NCBI GenBank assembly: GCA_030410095.1
Contig: JAUFRC010000003.1
Location: 186,001 to 250,000, forward strand
From: Paracoccus cavernae
GTDB taxonomy: Bacteria; Pseudomonadota; Alphaproteobacteria; Rhodobacterales; Rhodobacteraceae
Reading direction: 5' to 3'
DNA: 64,000 nucleotides
Of this stretch, positions 42,884 through 53,733 are shown piece after piece. Every line of letters begins with the position of its first letter. Positions within the stretch are counted from its first letter, which is position 1. The position numbers and the translations under genes are program-made. The notes below the pieces were generated by a model, which saw only the letters and a list, made by a program, of their open reading frames with translations, did no database searches and was not told the origin of the DNA.

Positions 42884-44243
42884 ATGGAAACAGGGCGATC
42901 TGGAAAGATACGCTGGTTATCGGATTTGCGATGTTCGCCGTCTTTTTCGGCGCGGGAAATCTGATCTTCCCGCCGCAAATCGGCTTTGCGACGGGCACCG
43001 AATGGGGGTGGCGCTGCTCGGGCTGATGCTGACGGGCATGTTGCTGCCGGTTCTGGGCGTCATCGCCATCGGCCTTGGCGGCGGCAGTTTCGAGCGCCTG
43101 ACCCGCCCGATCGCGCCCTGGTTCGGCACGGTTTTGATCTTTACCACGATGATCGCCATCGCCTGGCTGATCACCATCCCGCGCACGGCCTCGGTCGCCT
43201 TCGAGAGTGGTCTCCAGACGCTTTGGCCCGCGCTTGATGCCACGGTCGGGATGCGCGTTTTCGTGCCGCTCTACTTTGCCGTCTCGCTTTATTTCGCGAT
43301 CGACCGCTCGCGGGTGATCGACAAGGTCGGCGCGGTCTTGACGCCGGTTCTTCTGGCCTTGCTGCTCGTGATCGTGGTCTGGGCGGTGTTCGATCCGCTG
43401 GCCGCGCCGGTCGAGACCGCCGAGGCCGCACCGTTCTACCTGGGCTTTACTACCGGCTACCAGACCGGAGACGTCTTCACGGGGCTGCTGTTCGGCATCC
43501 TTTTCCTCAATGCGATCCGCGCGCGCGGCTATACGGAGGGGCGCGATTTCCACAAGGTCCTCGCGGGGATTGCCGCGGTCACTTTCGCGGGGCTTTTCGT
43601 GGTCTATGGCGGGCTCGAATATCTCGGTGCGACCGGCAGCGGGATATTTGATGCGGGGATCTCGCATTCCCAGCTGCTCACCGGCCTCGTGGAGGCGCTT
43701 GCGGGCAAGCTCGGCGCGAACCTGCTCGGCGTCGCCGTGCTGCTGGCCTGTCTCACGACCGCTGTCGGCGCGACCGCGGTCATGGCCGAATATATCGCGC
43801 AATGGAGCCGCGGCCGCATCAGCTATCCTGTGTCCGCGATCATCACGACGCTGGTCGCCGCCGCGCAATCCTTTGGCGGGGTGGATTACATCATCCGCAT
43901 CGCGGGACCGATCTTCATGCTCTTCTATCCGGTCGGCATCTGCATCGTGCTTTTGGGGCTGGCCTCGCGGCTGTTTTGCAACGACGGGATCTGGAAGGGC
44001 ACCGCGATCGCGGCGCTCCTGATCGGGGCCTATGACTGCCTCAGCATCCTGTCGGGCATGACGGGCTTTGCCATGCCGCAGCCTCTGGTCACGGCTTACG
44101 GCCATATTCCCTTGTCGGATATGGGCTTTGCCTGGGTCCTGCCTGCGATCCTCGGCGGGCTCACCGGCGGGGTTCTCTGGCGCGCGAGCGGTCGCGAAAG
44201 CCAGGGCAACCGCCCCGATGCGGAGCCCCGCCTGCCGGCCTGA
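42880..44243 (+). CDS. brnQ: Branched-chain amino acid carrier, BrnQ family
   Basis: About 454 residues after one frameshift near 43005 (run of five G). Twelve or so membrane segments; MFAVFFGAGNLIFPPQIG near the start is the hallmark of the LIVCS family, which imports branched-chain amino acids with Na+ or H+. AGGAG precedes the ATG, which overlaps the GntR stop. With the neighbouring hydrolase and cyclodeaminase it could import an amino acid whose use is GntR-controlled. Confidence 0.9.
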
Positions 44244-44494
44244 GCCGCAGACATTACGCATCTTTGGTCACGATCTGGGGCGCTTTCGGGCGCCCTTTTT
44301 CACGGCGCGAAGCGGGGAGGCCGCGCCCCTCCTGCAGCGTTCGCCCCGGTTATTCCCGCGCATTTGCTGCATTTCTATACGAAAAGACATGTTTCAACCG
44401 CAGGTTTAGACTGTCTGGTTCGCTTCAGCTTGACTATGCTGCCATCTGGTTGGGCCTGTTGGCCCGTGTTGGTGGTGTTTTCGGTAGGTTTGTC

Positions 44495-45544
44495 ATGCCT
44501 GTAACGATCAATGCTTGGGGTTTCGACCCTTTCTACAACTTTGGCCCCGGGGGTCTTCCGCCCGGCTGGACCACAGAGATCGTCACCCACGAAATCCGCG
44601 ACAGCTCCGGCCCCGCTTTCGATCTCGGCAATGTCCTGACCGAGATCACGCTGAACGATACCGACGGCAATGGCGAATATGGCGCGGGCCAAGGCGATCA
44701 GGCGGTGATTGGCGGCGAGACCTATACGATCATCAGCATTTTCGACACCGATCAGGTCGTCATCGACGGCCAGACCTATACGGTCGTTACCTTTCTCATG
44801 AACGGTCCCGCCGACATCTCGATCTCGCTGCCCCTGATCAACGGCAAGGTCGCTCCGGCTTTCCCGGGCATGCTGACCCGCGCAATCGCCGACCAGAACG
44901 CGGCGCAGGCGGTTATTCCGGTGGGTGACGTCATCTGTTTCGCCGCAGGCACAATGATCGAAACCGATCGCGGACCGCGTGCCGTCGAAAGCCTCGAGGT
45001 GGGCGATCTGGTGCTGACGCGCGACCACGGGCTGCAGGCTGTGCGCTGGCTGGGCTGTGCGCCGGTCTCGCGCGCCGCGCTGGACGCCGCGCCGCATCTG
45101 CGCCCGATCCGCATCCGCGCCGGCGCGCTTGGCGCGGGCATACCCGCCGCCGATCTCGTGGTTTCGCCGCAGCACCGCATCCTCGTCAGCTCGAAGATCG
45201 CGGCACGGATGTTCGGGACCGCCGAGGTTCTCGTCGCGGCCAAGCAGCTTTCGGGCCTCGACGGGATCGGGATCGACGCGGATCTGCCCTCGGTCGATTA
45301 CTACCACATCCTGCTCGACCACCACGAAATCGTTTTCGCCAATGGTGCCGAGGCCGAGACGCTGCTGACCGGCCCCGAGGCGCTCAAGACCCTGAGCCCC
45401 GCATCCCGCGCCGAGATCGAGATGCTCTTTCCCGAACTGGCCGCGCCCGATTACGCCGCCCGTCCCGCCTATCCGCTCGCGCGCGGGCGCGAGGCGCGCA
45501 AACTGGCCGAGCGTCACCAGCGCCACGGCCGCGCCCTGGTCTGA
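44495..45544 (+). CDS. Hint-domain (hedgehog/intein-type) protein
   Basis: 349 residues. Residues ~1-145 are beta-rich with LNDTDGNGEYGAGQGDQ and VVIDGQTYTVV and end in an unknown domain. From VICFAAGTMIETDRGPRAVE on there is a Hint domain of the type frequent in Rhodobacteraceae: the CFAAGT block supplies the self-splicing cysteine position, VSPQHRILV the block B histidine. No C-terminal HN splice junction is visible, so autocleavage rather than splicing would be expected if it is active. Probably secreted; no RTX repeats. Confidence 0.83.
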   Translation: MPVTINAWGFDPFYNFGPGGLPPGWTTEIVTHEIRDSSGPAFDLGNVLTEITLNDTDGNGEYGAGQGDQAVIGGETYTIISIFDTDQVVIDGQTYTVVTFLMNGPADISISLPLINGKVAPAFPGMLTRAIADQNAAQAVIPVGDVICFAAGTMIETDRGPRAVESLEVGDLVLTRDHGLQAVRWLGCAPVSRAALDAAPHLRPIRIRAGALGAGIPAADLVVSPQHRILVSSKIAARMFGTAEVLVAAKQLSGLDGIGIDADLPSVDYYHILLDHHEIVFANGAEAETLLTGPEALKTLSPASRAEIEMLFPELAAPDYAARPAYPLARGREARKLAERHQRHGRALV

Positions 45545-45558
45545 TCGCCTCGGGGCGC

Positions 45559-46616
45559 TTAGTCCAAAGCCTCGAGGATCGCGCGGGTTTGCGGCATCCG
45601 CGCGAGGCTCGCGTCAAGGCGCGCTTGCCACCGCGTGCCGGTTTCGCGGGCGGTCCGGTAGGCCTCGAGCAGATCGAAGGGGCGCTCTTCGGCCAGAATG
45701 CGGATGAGGTAATCGGCCTGTGCGCGGTCCTTTTCGGCCTTCTGCCGCCCGTCTCCATCCCCGCGCTTTCGCGCCGCCGGTCCGCCACGATCAGCTTGTG
45801 GATCGCGAAACGCTCGGGGCGCGGCACCTGCACCAGCGCGCCGTCGCGGTAGAGAAAGGGAACCTCGATCGGCTCGGCGATCAGATAGTTCAGATAATGC
45901 AGGCTTTGCGCGCTGACCCCCAAGGCGGGCAGGTCGCGCAGGTCTTCATCGGCGCTGAACGACGGCGTCAGGAATTCGACCAATGTGCGGCGCTCCGAAC
46001 CTGCCCACCGCCAGACGCGGCCCTTTTCCAAAGAGGGCAGCGGCTCGAATTTCAGCTCGTCGAAAGCTTTGGTCAATGGCTCGCTGACCTGATCTTCCAG
46101 CGCGATCGAGAGACGCTCGAAACTGGCGATGTCGATGTCGTCGGTCAGCGCGGCGCGGTCCGAGGACATCATGCGCCCGAGCTCGCCCTCGTAGCAGCGG
46201 AAGGCCTGCGTGCCGATCAGCGTGCCGCCCAGACGAAAGACGCCGGCGCGGCTCATCGCCAGAATGATGCGGCCGGTGACGACATCGGCGGTCAGAAAAC
46301 CTTCGGCGCGCAGGATGCGCATCAGGCGGGCGCGCTCGCGGGCGTCGTCCTTGGCGCGGGCACGGATCGCAGCGGCATCGTCCAGACGGGCGCGCAGCTC
46401 CTCGCTGTCGGGGCCGATGTATTTTTTCACCACCTGATCGCCGACGCGGTAGGCGTCATACCAATAGGATTTCCCGCCGATTTCGCGTTTGGTCGGGCTG
46501 CCGCGCAGTTCCGAGACCCGCTCGTCGCGCAGATGGCGGCGCAGGTCGATCCATGCCGCCATCCCGATCGGGCTGACCGCGCGGCCGGGGCTGGTGTCGA
46601 AGAAAGAGGCGGCCAT
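45559..46616 (-). CDS. GSU2403-like nucleotidyltransferase-fold protein
   Basis: About 352 residues after one frameshift near 45770. The middle part LGGTLIGTQAFRCYEGELG ... LTDDIDIASFE has the G[ST]-like turn and the paired aspartates (DDIDI) of the polymerase-beta-type nucleotidyltransferase fold, as in the NTP_transf_8 family of unknown function. Some relatives belong to toxin-antitoxin or defence pairs (AbiEii-like), but no partner gene is adjacent. An elaborate inverted repeat lies 16 bp upstream of the start. Confidence 0.7.
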
Positions 46617-46631
46617 TGTCCCTCCGCGAAA

Positions 46632-46706
46632 TTACCCAACAAAGATTTGTTTGTTGGATATAGGGCGGAAGCGCGATTTGCACAACGAAAAATCTTTGTT
46701 GGGTAA
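46632..46706. repeat. 17-bp inverted repeat with additional CAACAAA half-sites
   Basis: TTACCCAACAAAGATTT (46632-46648) is repeated as its exact reverse complement at 46690-46706. Inside, TTTGTTGG at 46650-46657 forms a second inverted repeat with CCAACAAA at 46636-46643, and CAACGAA occurs near 46683. It lies immediately upstream of the nucleotidyltransferase gene and is probably a multi-site operator, less likely a tiny mobile element. Confidence 0.6.
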
Positions 46707-46732
46707 ACGCGGGAAGGCAAGGCGCGCCCATG

Positions 46733-46763
46733 AAAAAACCCGCCGCAAAGGGGCTGCGGCGGG
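46733..46763 (-). terminator. Rho-independent terminator of the TRAP/dehydrogenase operon
   Basis: On the reverse strand CCCGCCGCA pairs with TGCGGCGGG around a 7-nt loop and is followed directly by TTTTTT. It ends the operon 35 bp after the alcohol dehydrogenase stop codon. Confidence 0.9.
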
Positions 46764-46797
46764 CTTTCCGAAGCGCGATAGGCAGGCCGGTGAGGGC

Positions 46798-47942
46798 CTA
46801 CATGCTGGCCTCGAACAGGGCGCGGGTGTTGTCGCGCGTCATCTCGATCGGGTTGCCGCCGCAGCTGGGATCTTCCAGCGCCATCTCGGTCAGCTCGTCC
46901 AGACGGGCGCGTTCGACCCCATTGCGCTCAGGTTTTGCGGGATGCCGAGTTCCGCGCGCAGGTCGATGACGCGGGCGCGGAAGCCGTCGAAACCGCCCTT
47001 GATGCCCAGATAATCGGCGGCGCGGCCCAGAAGGGTCTCGATCGCGGGGCGGTTGAAATCCAGCACCATCGGCATGACCACGGCATTCGTCGTGCCGTGA
47101 TGGTTGCCGTAAACCGCACCGACCGGATGGGACAGGCTATGGATCGCGCCAAGGCCCTTCTGGAAGGCGGTCGCGCCCATTGCCGCCGCGCTCATCATCT
47201 GGGCGCGGGCTTCGAGGTCGTCGGGCGTGTGATAGGCGCGGGGCAGATATTCGTTGACCAGACGCAGCCCCTCCAGCGCGATGCCCTGCGACATCGGGTG
47301 GTAGAAGGGCGAGCAATAGGCCTCGAGGCAATGGGCAAACGCGTCCATGCCGGTGCCTGCCGTGATGAATTTCGGCATGCCGACGGTCAGTTCGGGATCG
47401 CAGATCGTCACCGCGGGCATCAGCTTGGGGTGGAAGATGATCTTCTTCTTATGGGTCTGCGAATTGGTCAGAACGCCCGCGCGCCCGACCTCGGAGCCGG
47501 TGCCCGCCGTGGTCGGAACCGCGATGATCGGCGCGATTTTTCCGGCATCCGCGCGGGTCCACCAATCGCCGATATCCTCCAGATCCCAAACGGAAATCGT
47601 CTGGCCCGCCATCAGCGCGATCATCTTGCCCAGATCCAGCGCCGAGCCGCCGCCGAAGCAGATCACCCCGTCATGACCTCCCGCCTTATAAACGGCGATG
47701 CCCGCATCCATATTGCCCTCGTTCGGGTTCGGATCGACATCGGAAAAGACCGCGCGGCCAAGGCCAGCCGCGTCCAGAATGTCCAAGGCGCGCGCGGTGA
47801 TCGGCAGGCCCGCCAGCGCCTTGTCGGTCACCAGAAGCGGGCGTTTGATGCCCACGGCCTGCGCCTGTTCGGCCAGTTCCGAAATGCGGCCCGCGCCGAA
47901 TTTGATGGCGGTCGGATAGGACCAGTTCGCACGAAGGTTCAT
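46798..47942 (-). CDS. Iron-containing (group III) alcohol dehydrogenase
   Basis: About 381 residues after one frameshift near 46915. NAD-binding loop GGGSALDLGK, and the metal site with GMDAFAHCLEAY and IHSLSHPVGAVYGNHHG supplying histidine ligands. Group III enzymes oxidise primary alcohols or reduce aldehydes. The start overlaps the stop of the aldehyde dehydrogenase gene (ATGA). In this operon it would oxidise an alcohol to the aldehyde used by that enzyme, possibly on a gamma-glutamylated amino alcohol. Confidence 0.9.
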
Positions 47943-49317
47943 TTCGTCACCTTTTTCAGATGGTAGGATTTGGGCCGGGTCAGGGCCAGATAACCAAGGT
48001 TGGACAGGGCCGCGGCCGGTGTCTTTCGTGCCGGTCCAGACCAGAGCGGGGTCAAGATAATCGGCGCGGTTCATGAAGATCGTGCCGGTTTCAAGATGGT
48101 TGCCGATCTCGGCCGCCGCATCGGCATCCTTGGTCCAGATCGAGGCCGTCAGCCCGTAATCGCTGTCGTTCATCAGGGCGATCGCCTCGGCATCGTCCTT
48201 GACCTTCATGATGCCGACGACGGGGCCGAAGCTTTCTTCGCGCATGACGCGCATGTCGTGGGTGACATCGACCAGCACCTGAGGCGCCAGATAGGCGCCG
48301 CCGTCATCGGCGGGGAAATGCGCGGGATCGATCAGGGGTTTGGCACCCGCAGCCACGGCCTCGGCCACCTGTCCGCGCACGACATCGGCGAAACGGCGAT
48401 GCGCCATCGGGCCCATCGTCGTCGCGGGGTCATGGGGTTGCCAAGCGTCATGCCGTTGACCCAAGTGACTGCTTTTGCGACGAAATCATCGTAAAGGCTT
48501 TCATGGACATAGATGCGCTCGATCCCGCAGCAGCATTGGCCAGAGTTGAACATCGCGCCGTCCATCAGCCCGTCCACCGCCGCATCCAGATCGGCATCGG
48601 CGCGGACATAGCCCGGATCCTTGCCGCCCAGCTCCAGCCCCGTGCCGGTAAAGGTGCCCGCCGCCGCGCGCTCGATCGCGCGACCGCCACCGACCGAGCC
48701 GGTGAAGTTCACGAAGCCGAAGCTGCGCTCGGCAATCAGCGCCTCGGTCGTGTCGTGATCGAGGATCAGGTTTTGCATGATATCGGCCGGAACGCCGCCT
48801 TTTGCAGCGCAGCCGCCAGACGCTCGCCCGCCAGAAGGGTCTGGCTTGCGTGTTTCAAAACGACCGCATTGCCCGCGACCAGCGCCGGAACCACGGTGTT
48901 GATTGCGGTCAGGAAGGGTAGTTCCACGGCGCGATGACGAAGATCACGCCCAAAGGTTCGCGCCGGATTTCGCGGCGGAAGGTCTCGCTGTCTTCGGCCT
49001 GAACGGGGACAAAGCCTCCTCGGCGATGGCGAGCATATGGTTCGCGCGCTCGTTCACGCCGCCGAACTCGCCGCCATAGCGCACCGGACGGCCCATCTGG
49101 TCGGCAAGCTCGCCCACGACCGCGTCCTTCATCTCGTTCAGCGCGGCAAGGCCCGCGCGCACCCGCACGATCCGTTCGGCCAGGGGCAGGGCCGCCCAAG
49201 CGGGCTGCGCCGCGCGGCGCGGGCGACCGAGGCGCGGGCCTCGTCCAGCGACAGCTGCGGCCTTTCGATCAGCACCTCGCCATTCACCGGCGAGATCAAT
49301 TTGGTGGTCTTGGTCAT
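47939..49317 (-). CDS. NAD(P)-dependent aldehyde dehydrogenase, several frameshifts
   Basis: About 460 residues. Recognisable parts in order: VIFVIAPWNYP, FVNFTGSVGGGRAIE, the glutamate of GLELGGKDPGYV, the catalytic cysteine in FNSGQCCCGIERIYV, and EESFGPVVGIMKV. The frame changes near 49200, 49010, 48915, 48790, 48435 and 48005, always continuing the family sequence. ATG at 49315-49317 follows GAGG. Overlaps the alcohol dehydrogenase gene, with which it should form a two-step oxidation from alcohol to acid. Confidence 0.87.
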
Positions 49318-49362
49318 GTCATCCTCTTGGATACCGGATGGATTACCGGCGTTCCGGTTAAC

Positions 49363-50722
49363 TCAGGCGCGTTCGAAGCCGCGGGAAATCTCGAAATCGG
49401 TGACAACGCGGTTGTGTTCCTGCACCTCCCATTCGGCGGCGCGGGCATAGTGGTCGACCACCTCGTCGCCCATTGCGCGGCGCAGCATGTCGGAACCCGA
49501 CAGTTCGGCAATCGCCTCGGGGAGGGTGGTCGGGATCTGGCGGGCCGATTGCGCGGCATAGGCGTCTCCGGTAAAGGCGGGCTCGAGCGCGAGCTTCTTT
49601 CGATCCCTTCGAGCCCCGCCGCCAAAAGCGCGGCGCAAGCGAGATAGGGGTTCAAATCCGAACCTCCGATCCGGCATTCGACGCGCACGCCCGGACCATG
49701 TTCGCCCACGACGCGGAAACCGGCGGTGCGGTTGTCGACCGACCAGATCGCCTTGGTCGGCGCGAACAGTCCGGTGACGAAGCGCTTGTAGCTATTGACG
49801 AAGGGCGCAAGGAAACAGGTCAGCTCGCGAGCATGGGTCAGCTGGCCCGCCATATAATGGCGCATCAGATCGGACATGCCCTGATCGGCCTTCGGGTCGA
49901 AAAAGGCGTTCTTGCCGTCCCTGAACAGCGACTGGTGGACATGGCTGGAAGAGCCCGCATGTTCATGGGAATATTTCGCCATGAAGGTCGCGGATTGCCC
50001 GTGCAGATGGGCGATTTCCTTGGTCGCGGCCTTGACCAGCGCATGCATGTCGCCGGTGTCCAAAGCGTCGGAATATTTCACGTTGATCTCGTGCTGGCCG
50101 GCATCGGCCTCGCCTTTCGAGTTCTCGACCGGCACGCCCGCCCCGTAAAGCCCGTTGCGCAGATCGCGCATGACCGGTTCGTCGGCGAAGGTGCTGGTCA
50201 GCGCGTAATCGACGTTATGGCGCGCGGTCGGCACGAGGCTGCGATAGCCTTGGTCGAAATGGTCCTTGTAGGTATTGGCGAACAGATAGAACTCCAGCTC
50301 GGTCGCCATCATGGGTTCCAGCCCCATGGCGCGGGCGCGTTCGATCTGGCGGCGCAGTACGCTGCGCGGGGCATGGGGACCAGCTCGTGGGTCTTGTGGT
50401 CGATCACATCGACCATGCAAAAGGCGGTCGAGGGGATCCACGGCAGGCGCCGCAGCGTCGAGAGATCCGGCTTCATGACATAATCGCCATAGCCCGAGGA
50501 CCAGTTGGTCGCGCGGTAGCCCTGCACCGTGTTCATGTCGAGATCCGTTGCCAAAAGATAGTTGCAACAATGGGTTTCGGCCGGATTCTCGATAAAGTGC
50601 TGGGCGTGGAAACGCTTGCCCATCAAACGGCCCTGCATGTCGACAAGGGCGACGGTGACGGTATCGATCTCGCCCCGCTGAACGGCGTCTTTCAGGGCTT
50701 CAAAGGTAAGATTGGCAGGCAT
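49363..50722 (-). CDS. Glutamine-synthetase-family gamma-glutamyl ligase (GlnA/PuuA-like)
   Basis: About 453 residues after two frameshifts (near 50370 and 49605). The beta-grasp start (TVTVALVDMQGRLMGKRF) and the catalytic domain with GQHEINVKYSDALDTGD, KYSHEHAGSSSHVHQS and DNRTAGFRV are those of GS type I-like proteins; a tyrosine adenylylation site is not seen. The group of GS homologues placed in catabolic operons joins glutamate to amines: PuuA (putrescine), IpuC (isopropylamine), GlnA4 of Streptomyces (ethanolamine). Following alcohol and aldehyde dehydrogenase genes suggest an amino alcohol as the amine. GGAG seven bases upstream of the ATG. Confidence 0.87.
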
Positions 50723-50788
50723 GACGGACTCCGGAGGGGAATGGGCGCGCACCACGGCGCGCGCCCGTCTGACAAAAGGCGCGCGCGA

Positions 50789-51830
50789 TCAGCCGTAGCG
50801 ATAGGGCGGGCCGGCCTTTTCCATCGCCTCGTTGTATTCCTTGATCTTGGCGACGACCTGCGCCTTGATCTCGGATCCGCGGCGATCTCGTCCCAGAACT
50901 CCTTGGCGGCGGCCTCGACCGTGGCCCATTCGGCGGCGGGGATCGTGGTCAGTTTCATCTTGTCGCCGCCGACGCGCAGTTTGGCCTCGCCCGCCCAATA
51001 CCAGTGCTGGCGGTAGTAATGGGACTGGTCGAAGACGGCTTTCATCAGCTCGCGCAGATGTTCGGGGACTTCCTCCCAACGCTTCTGGTTGGCGAAGAAA
51101 TGCCCGATCCATGCGCCCGAGATGCTGTTGGTCAGGAAGTTGCCGGTCGCTCCGGCCCAACCCACGGTGTAATCCTCGGTGATGCCCGACCATGCGACGC
51201 CGTCAAGTTCGCCGGTTTGCAGCGCGACCTCGATGTCCTCCCACGGCAGGGTCACCGGAACGACGCCGAATTTCGCAAGGAAGCGGCCCGCCGTCGGGAA
51301 GGTGAAGACGCGCTTGCCGTTCAGATCCGCCAGCGCGTTGATCGGCTGTTTGGTCGCGAAGTTGCACGGATCCCACGAGCCGGCCGAGATGTGCTGGATG
51401 CCGTGTTTGGCATATTCGGCCTTCCAGATCTCGTCGAGGCCGTAGTGGTTGAACAGTGCCGGTACATCGAGCGAATAGCGCAAGGCGAAGGGGAAATAGC
51501 CGCCGAAAACAGTGACTTCGGTCGGGCTGGCCATGCTGTCGTCATCGGATTGCACCGCGTCGATCGTGCCGTTCTGCATGGCGCGGAACAGCTCGCCCGT
51601 GGGGACGATCTGATCGGCGTAGTAAAGCTCGATCTCCATCTGGCCGTTGGCGATCTTGTTGAAGGCGTCGATCGCGGGTTTGCAGACATGCTCGCCCAAA
51701 GCGGCACCCGCATAGGTCTGCATGCGCCATTTCAGCGGTGCGCCTTGCGCGATTGCGGGGCGGAAAGGGCGCTGGCGCCTGCGGCGGCCAAGGCTCCGGT
51801 GGTCAGGAACTTCCGTCTTGTCGTGGACAT
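50789..51830 (-). CDS. dctP: TRAP transporter solute-binding protein (DctP type)
   Basis: About 347 residues after two frameshifts (near 51755 and 50878). The N-terminus MSTTRRKFLTTGALAAAGASA has a twin-arginine signal, so export is probably by Tat. The mature part shows the DctP pattern, including SWDPCNFATKQPINALADLNGKRV and WEDIEVALQTGELDGVAWSG. Binds the solute for the DctQM membrane proteins encoded just upstream. The ligand is unknown; amines, amino acids and organic acids are all known for the family. Confidence 0.89.
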
Positions 51831-51875
51831 TCTACTTGCTCCCTGTTGGTTGAGATATGTTTGTTTTTCTTTGCT

Positions 51876-53200
51876 TTATTGTCCGTAAATCGAATGGGGC
51901 AGCCACATGGCGATCCCCGGGAAGGCGATGACGAGACCCAGCGTCAGCACCATGATCAGCACGAAAGGCAGGACCGAACGGTAGATCACGCCAAGCGTGA
52001 AATCCTTTGGTGCCATCGCCCGCATCAGGAACAGGTTGTAGCCGAAGGGCGGGGTCAGATAGGCGATCTGGCAGGTGATCGTGTACAGGATGCCGTACCA
52101 GACCAGATCGAAGCCGAGCGTGCGCGCCATGGTGACATAGATCGGCGCGACGATGACCAGCATGGCGGTGTCGTCAAGAAACATGCCCAGCACCAGAAAC
52201 GAGGCCTGCATGATCAAAAGCACCTGCAACGGCGAGAGCTTCATTTCGCCGATGAAAAGCTGCTCGATCGCGCGGCCCGCGCCCAGCCCGTCGAAGACCG
52301 CGCCGAAGCTGAGCGCCGCCATGATGATGAGCATGAACATGCAGGTGATGGCCAGCGTCTGGCGGGTCGCGACTTCAAAGACCTGACGGGTGAAGCGGCC
52401 CTTGATCACGGCGGCGATTACCGCTGTCAGCGCGCCGATGACGCTGCTTTCGGTCAGCGAGGTCCAGCCCTTGACGAAGGGGATCATCATCGCGGCAAAG
52501 ATGATCAGCGGCAGAAAGCCCGCGCGCAGCAGCCGGAACCGTTCGGACCAGGTGATGGCGGCGCGCTCGGCGGCGGGCATCGGCGGTGCGAGGGAGGGGT
52601 TAAGCGTGCAGCGGATCAGGATATAGGCGATGAAAAGCGCCGCCATGAGCAGGCCCGGCACGATCCCCGCCAGCCAGAGCTGGCTGACCGGCTGGCGCGC
52701 GATCAGCGAATAAAGCACCAGCACGACCGAGGGCGGGATCAGGATGCCGAGGCTCGATCCGGCCTGAATGACGCCCGAAATCATCGGCTTGTCGTAGCGG
52801 TGTTTGACGAGTTCCGGCAAAGCGATGGTCGCCCCGATCGCCATGCCCGCGACCGACAGCCCGTTCATCGCGGAAATCATCACCATCAAAAGCACGGTCC
52901 CGATCGCAAGCCCGCCCGGAAGCGGGCCGAACCAGACGTGGAACATGCGGTAAAGATCCTCGGCCAGTCGGCTTTCCGACATGACATAGCCCATGAAAAC
53001 GAACATCGGCAGCGTCAGCAGCGCGTTCCAGCGCATCACCTTCATGACGGCGGAAAAGCCCATATCGGTTCCGCCCGGCCCCAAAGCAGCAGCGCCGCCA
53101 GAACCGCGACAAAGCCGATCGCCCCGAACACCCTCTGCCCCGTGATCATCATCAAGAGCATGGTCGAGAACATCAGGATGGCGATCCATTCATAGCTCAT
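51876..53200 (-). CDS. dctM: TRAP transporter large permease (DctM type)
   Basis: About 441 residues after one frameshift near 53078. Twelve or more hydrophobic segments; GSSLGILIPPSVVLVLYSLIA and TPPFGYNLFLMRA are family hallmarks. The start overlaps the dctQ stop (ATGA). Uses the Na+ or H+ gradient to import the ligand delivered by DctP. Confidence 0.92.
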
Positions 53201-53733
53201 CTGTCGACGTCTCCGGTAAGAGGTTTGGGGATTTCCTGCCCGCGGATGATGGCGATATCGCGGATCAGATGGGCGATCGCCTGAAGGATCATCAGCAAAA
53301 AGCTGAGTGTTATGATTACCTTGATCGGCCACAGCACCGGCCGCCATGCAGTGGGCGCGCGCTCGGATACGCGGAAACTATAGGCGGTGCTGTCGACCGC
53401 GCCCCAAAGCATCACGCCCAGATAAAAGAGCAGGCAGAAGATCGTGACGATGTCCCAAACCGCCTGCCGCTTGAGCGGAAGCCGCGCGTAAAGCAGGTCC
53501 ATTCGGACGTTGGCGCCAAGCTGCATCGCATAGGGCGCGCCCAGAAGATAATAGGCGACCAGCGTGAACTGCGCCATTTCCAGCGTCCAGAGCGAGGGCA
53601 CCTTGATGATTTTCGTGATCGAGGACCACAAAAGCACCCCCATGATCACGAAGAGCAGATACATCGCGAACCGGCCGAGGCGGTAGTTGAGCGCCTCGAC
53701 GCGGTGGACGTAACAGACGGCCCAATTCGGCAT
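53197..53733 (-). CDS. dctQ: TRAP transporter small permease (DctQ type)
   Basis: 178 residues with four membrane segments and the family phrase LGANVRMDLLYARLP between the second and third. The ATG at 53733 follows GGAGG at seven bases and overlaps the end of the amidohydrolase gene; a GTG three bases earlier is less well placed. Partner of DctM. Confidence 0.9.
   Translation of the reverse strand: MPNWAVCYVHRVEALNYRLGRFAMYLLFVIMGVLLWSSITKIIKVPSLWTLEMAQFTLVAYYLLGAPYAMQLGANVRMDLLYARLPLKRQAVWDIVTIFCLLFYLGVMLWGAVDSTAYSFRVSERAPTAWRPVLWPIKVIITLSFLLMILQAIAHLIRDIAIIRGQEIPKPLTGDVDR

Noticed and set aside
46632..46706. Insertion-sequence ends or a MITE
   Set aside because: No transposase, no flanking direct repeat that I can see, and the internal half-sites fit an operator better; not excluded without a genome-wide search.
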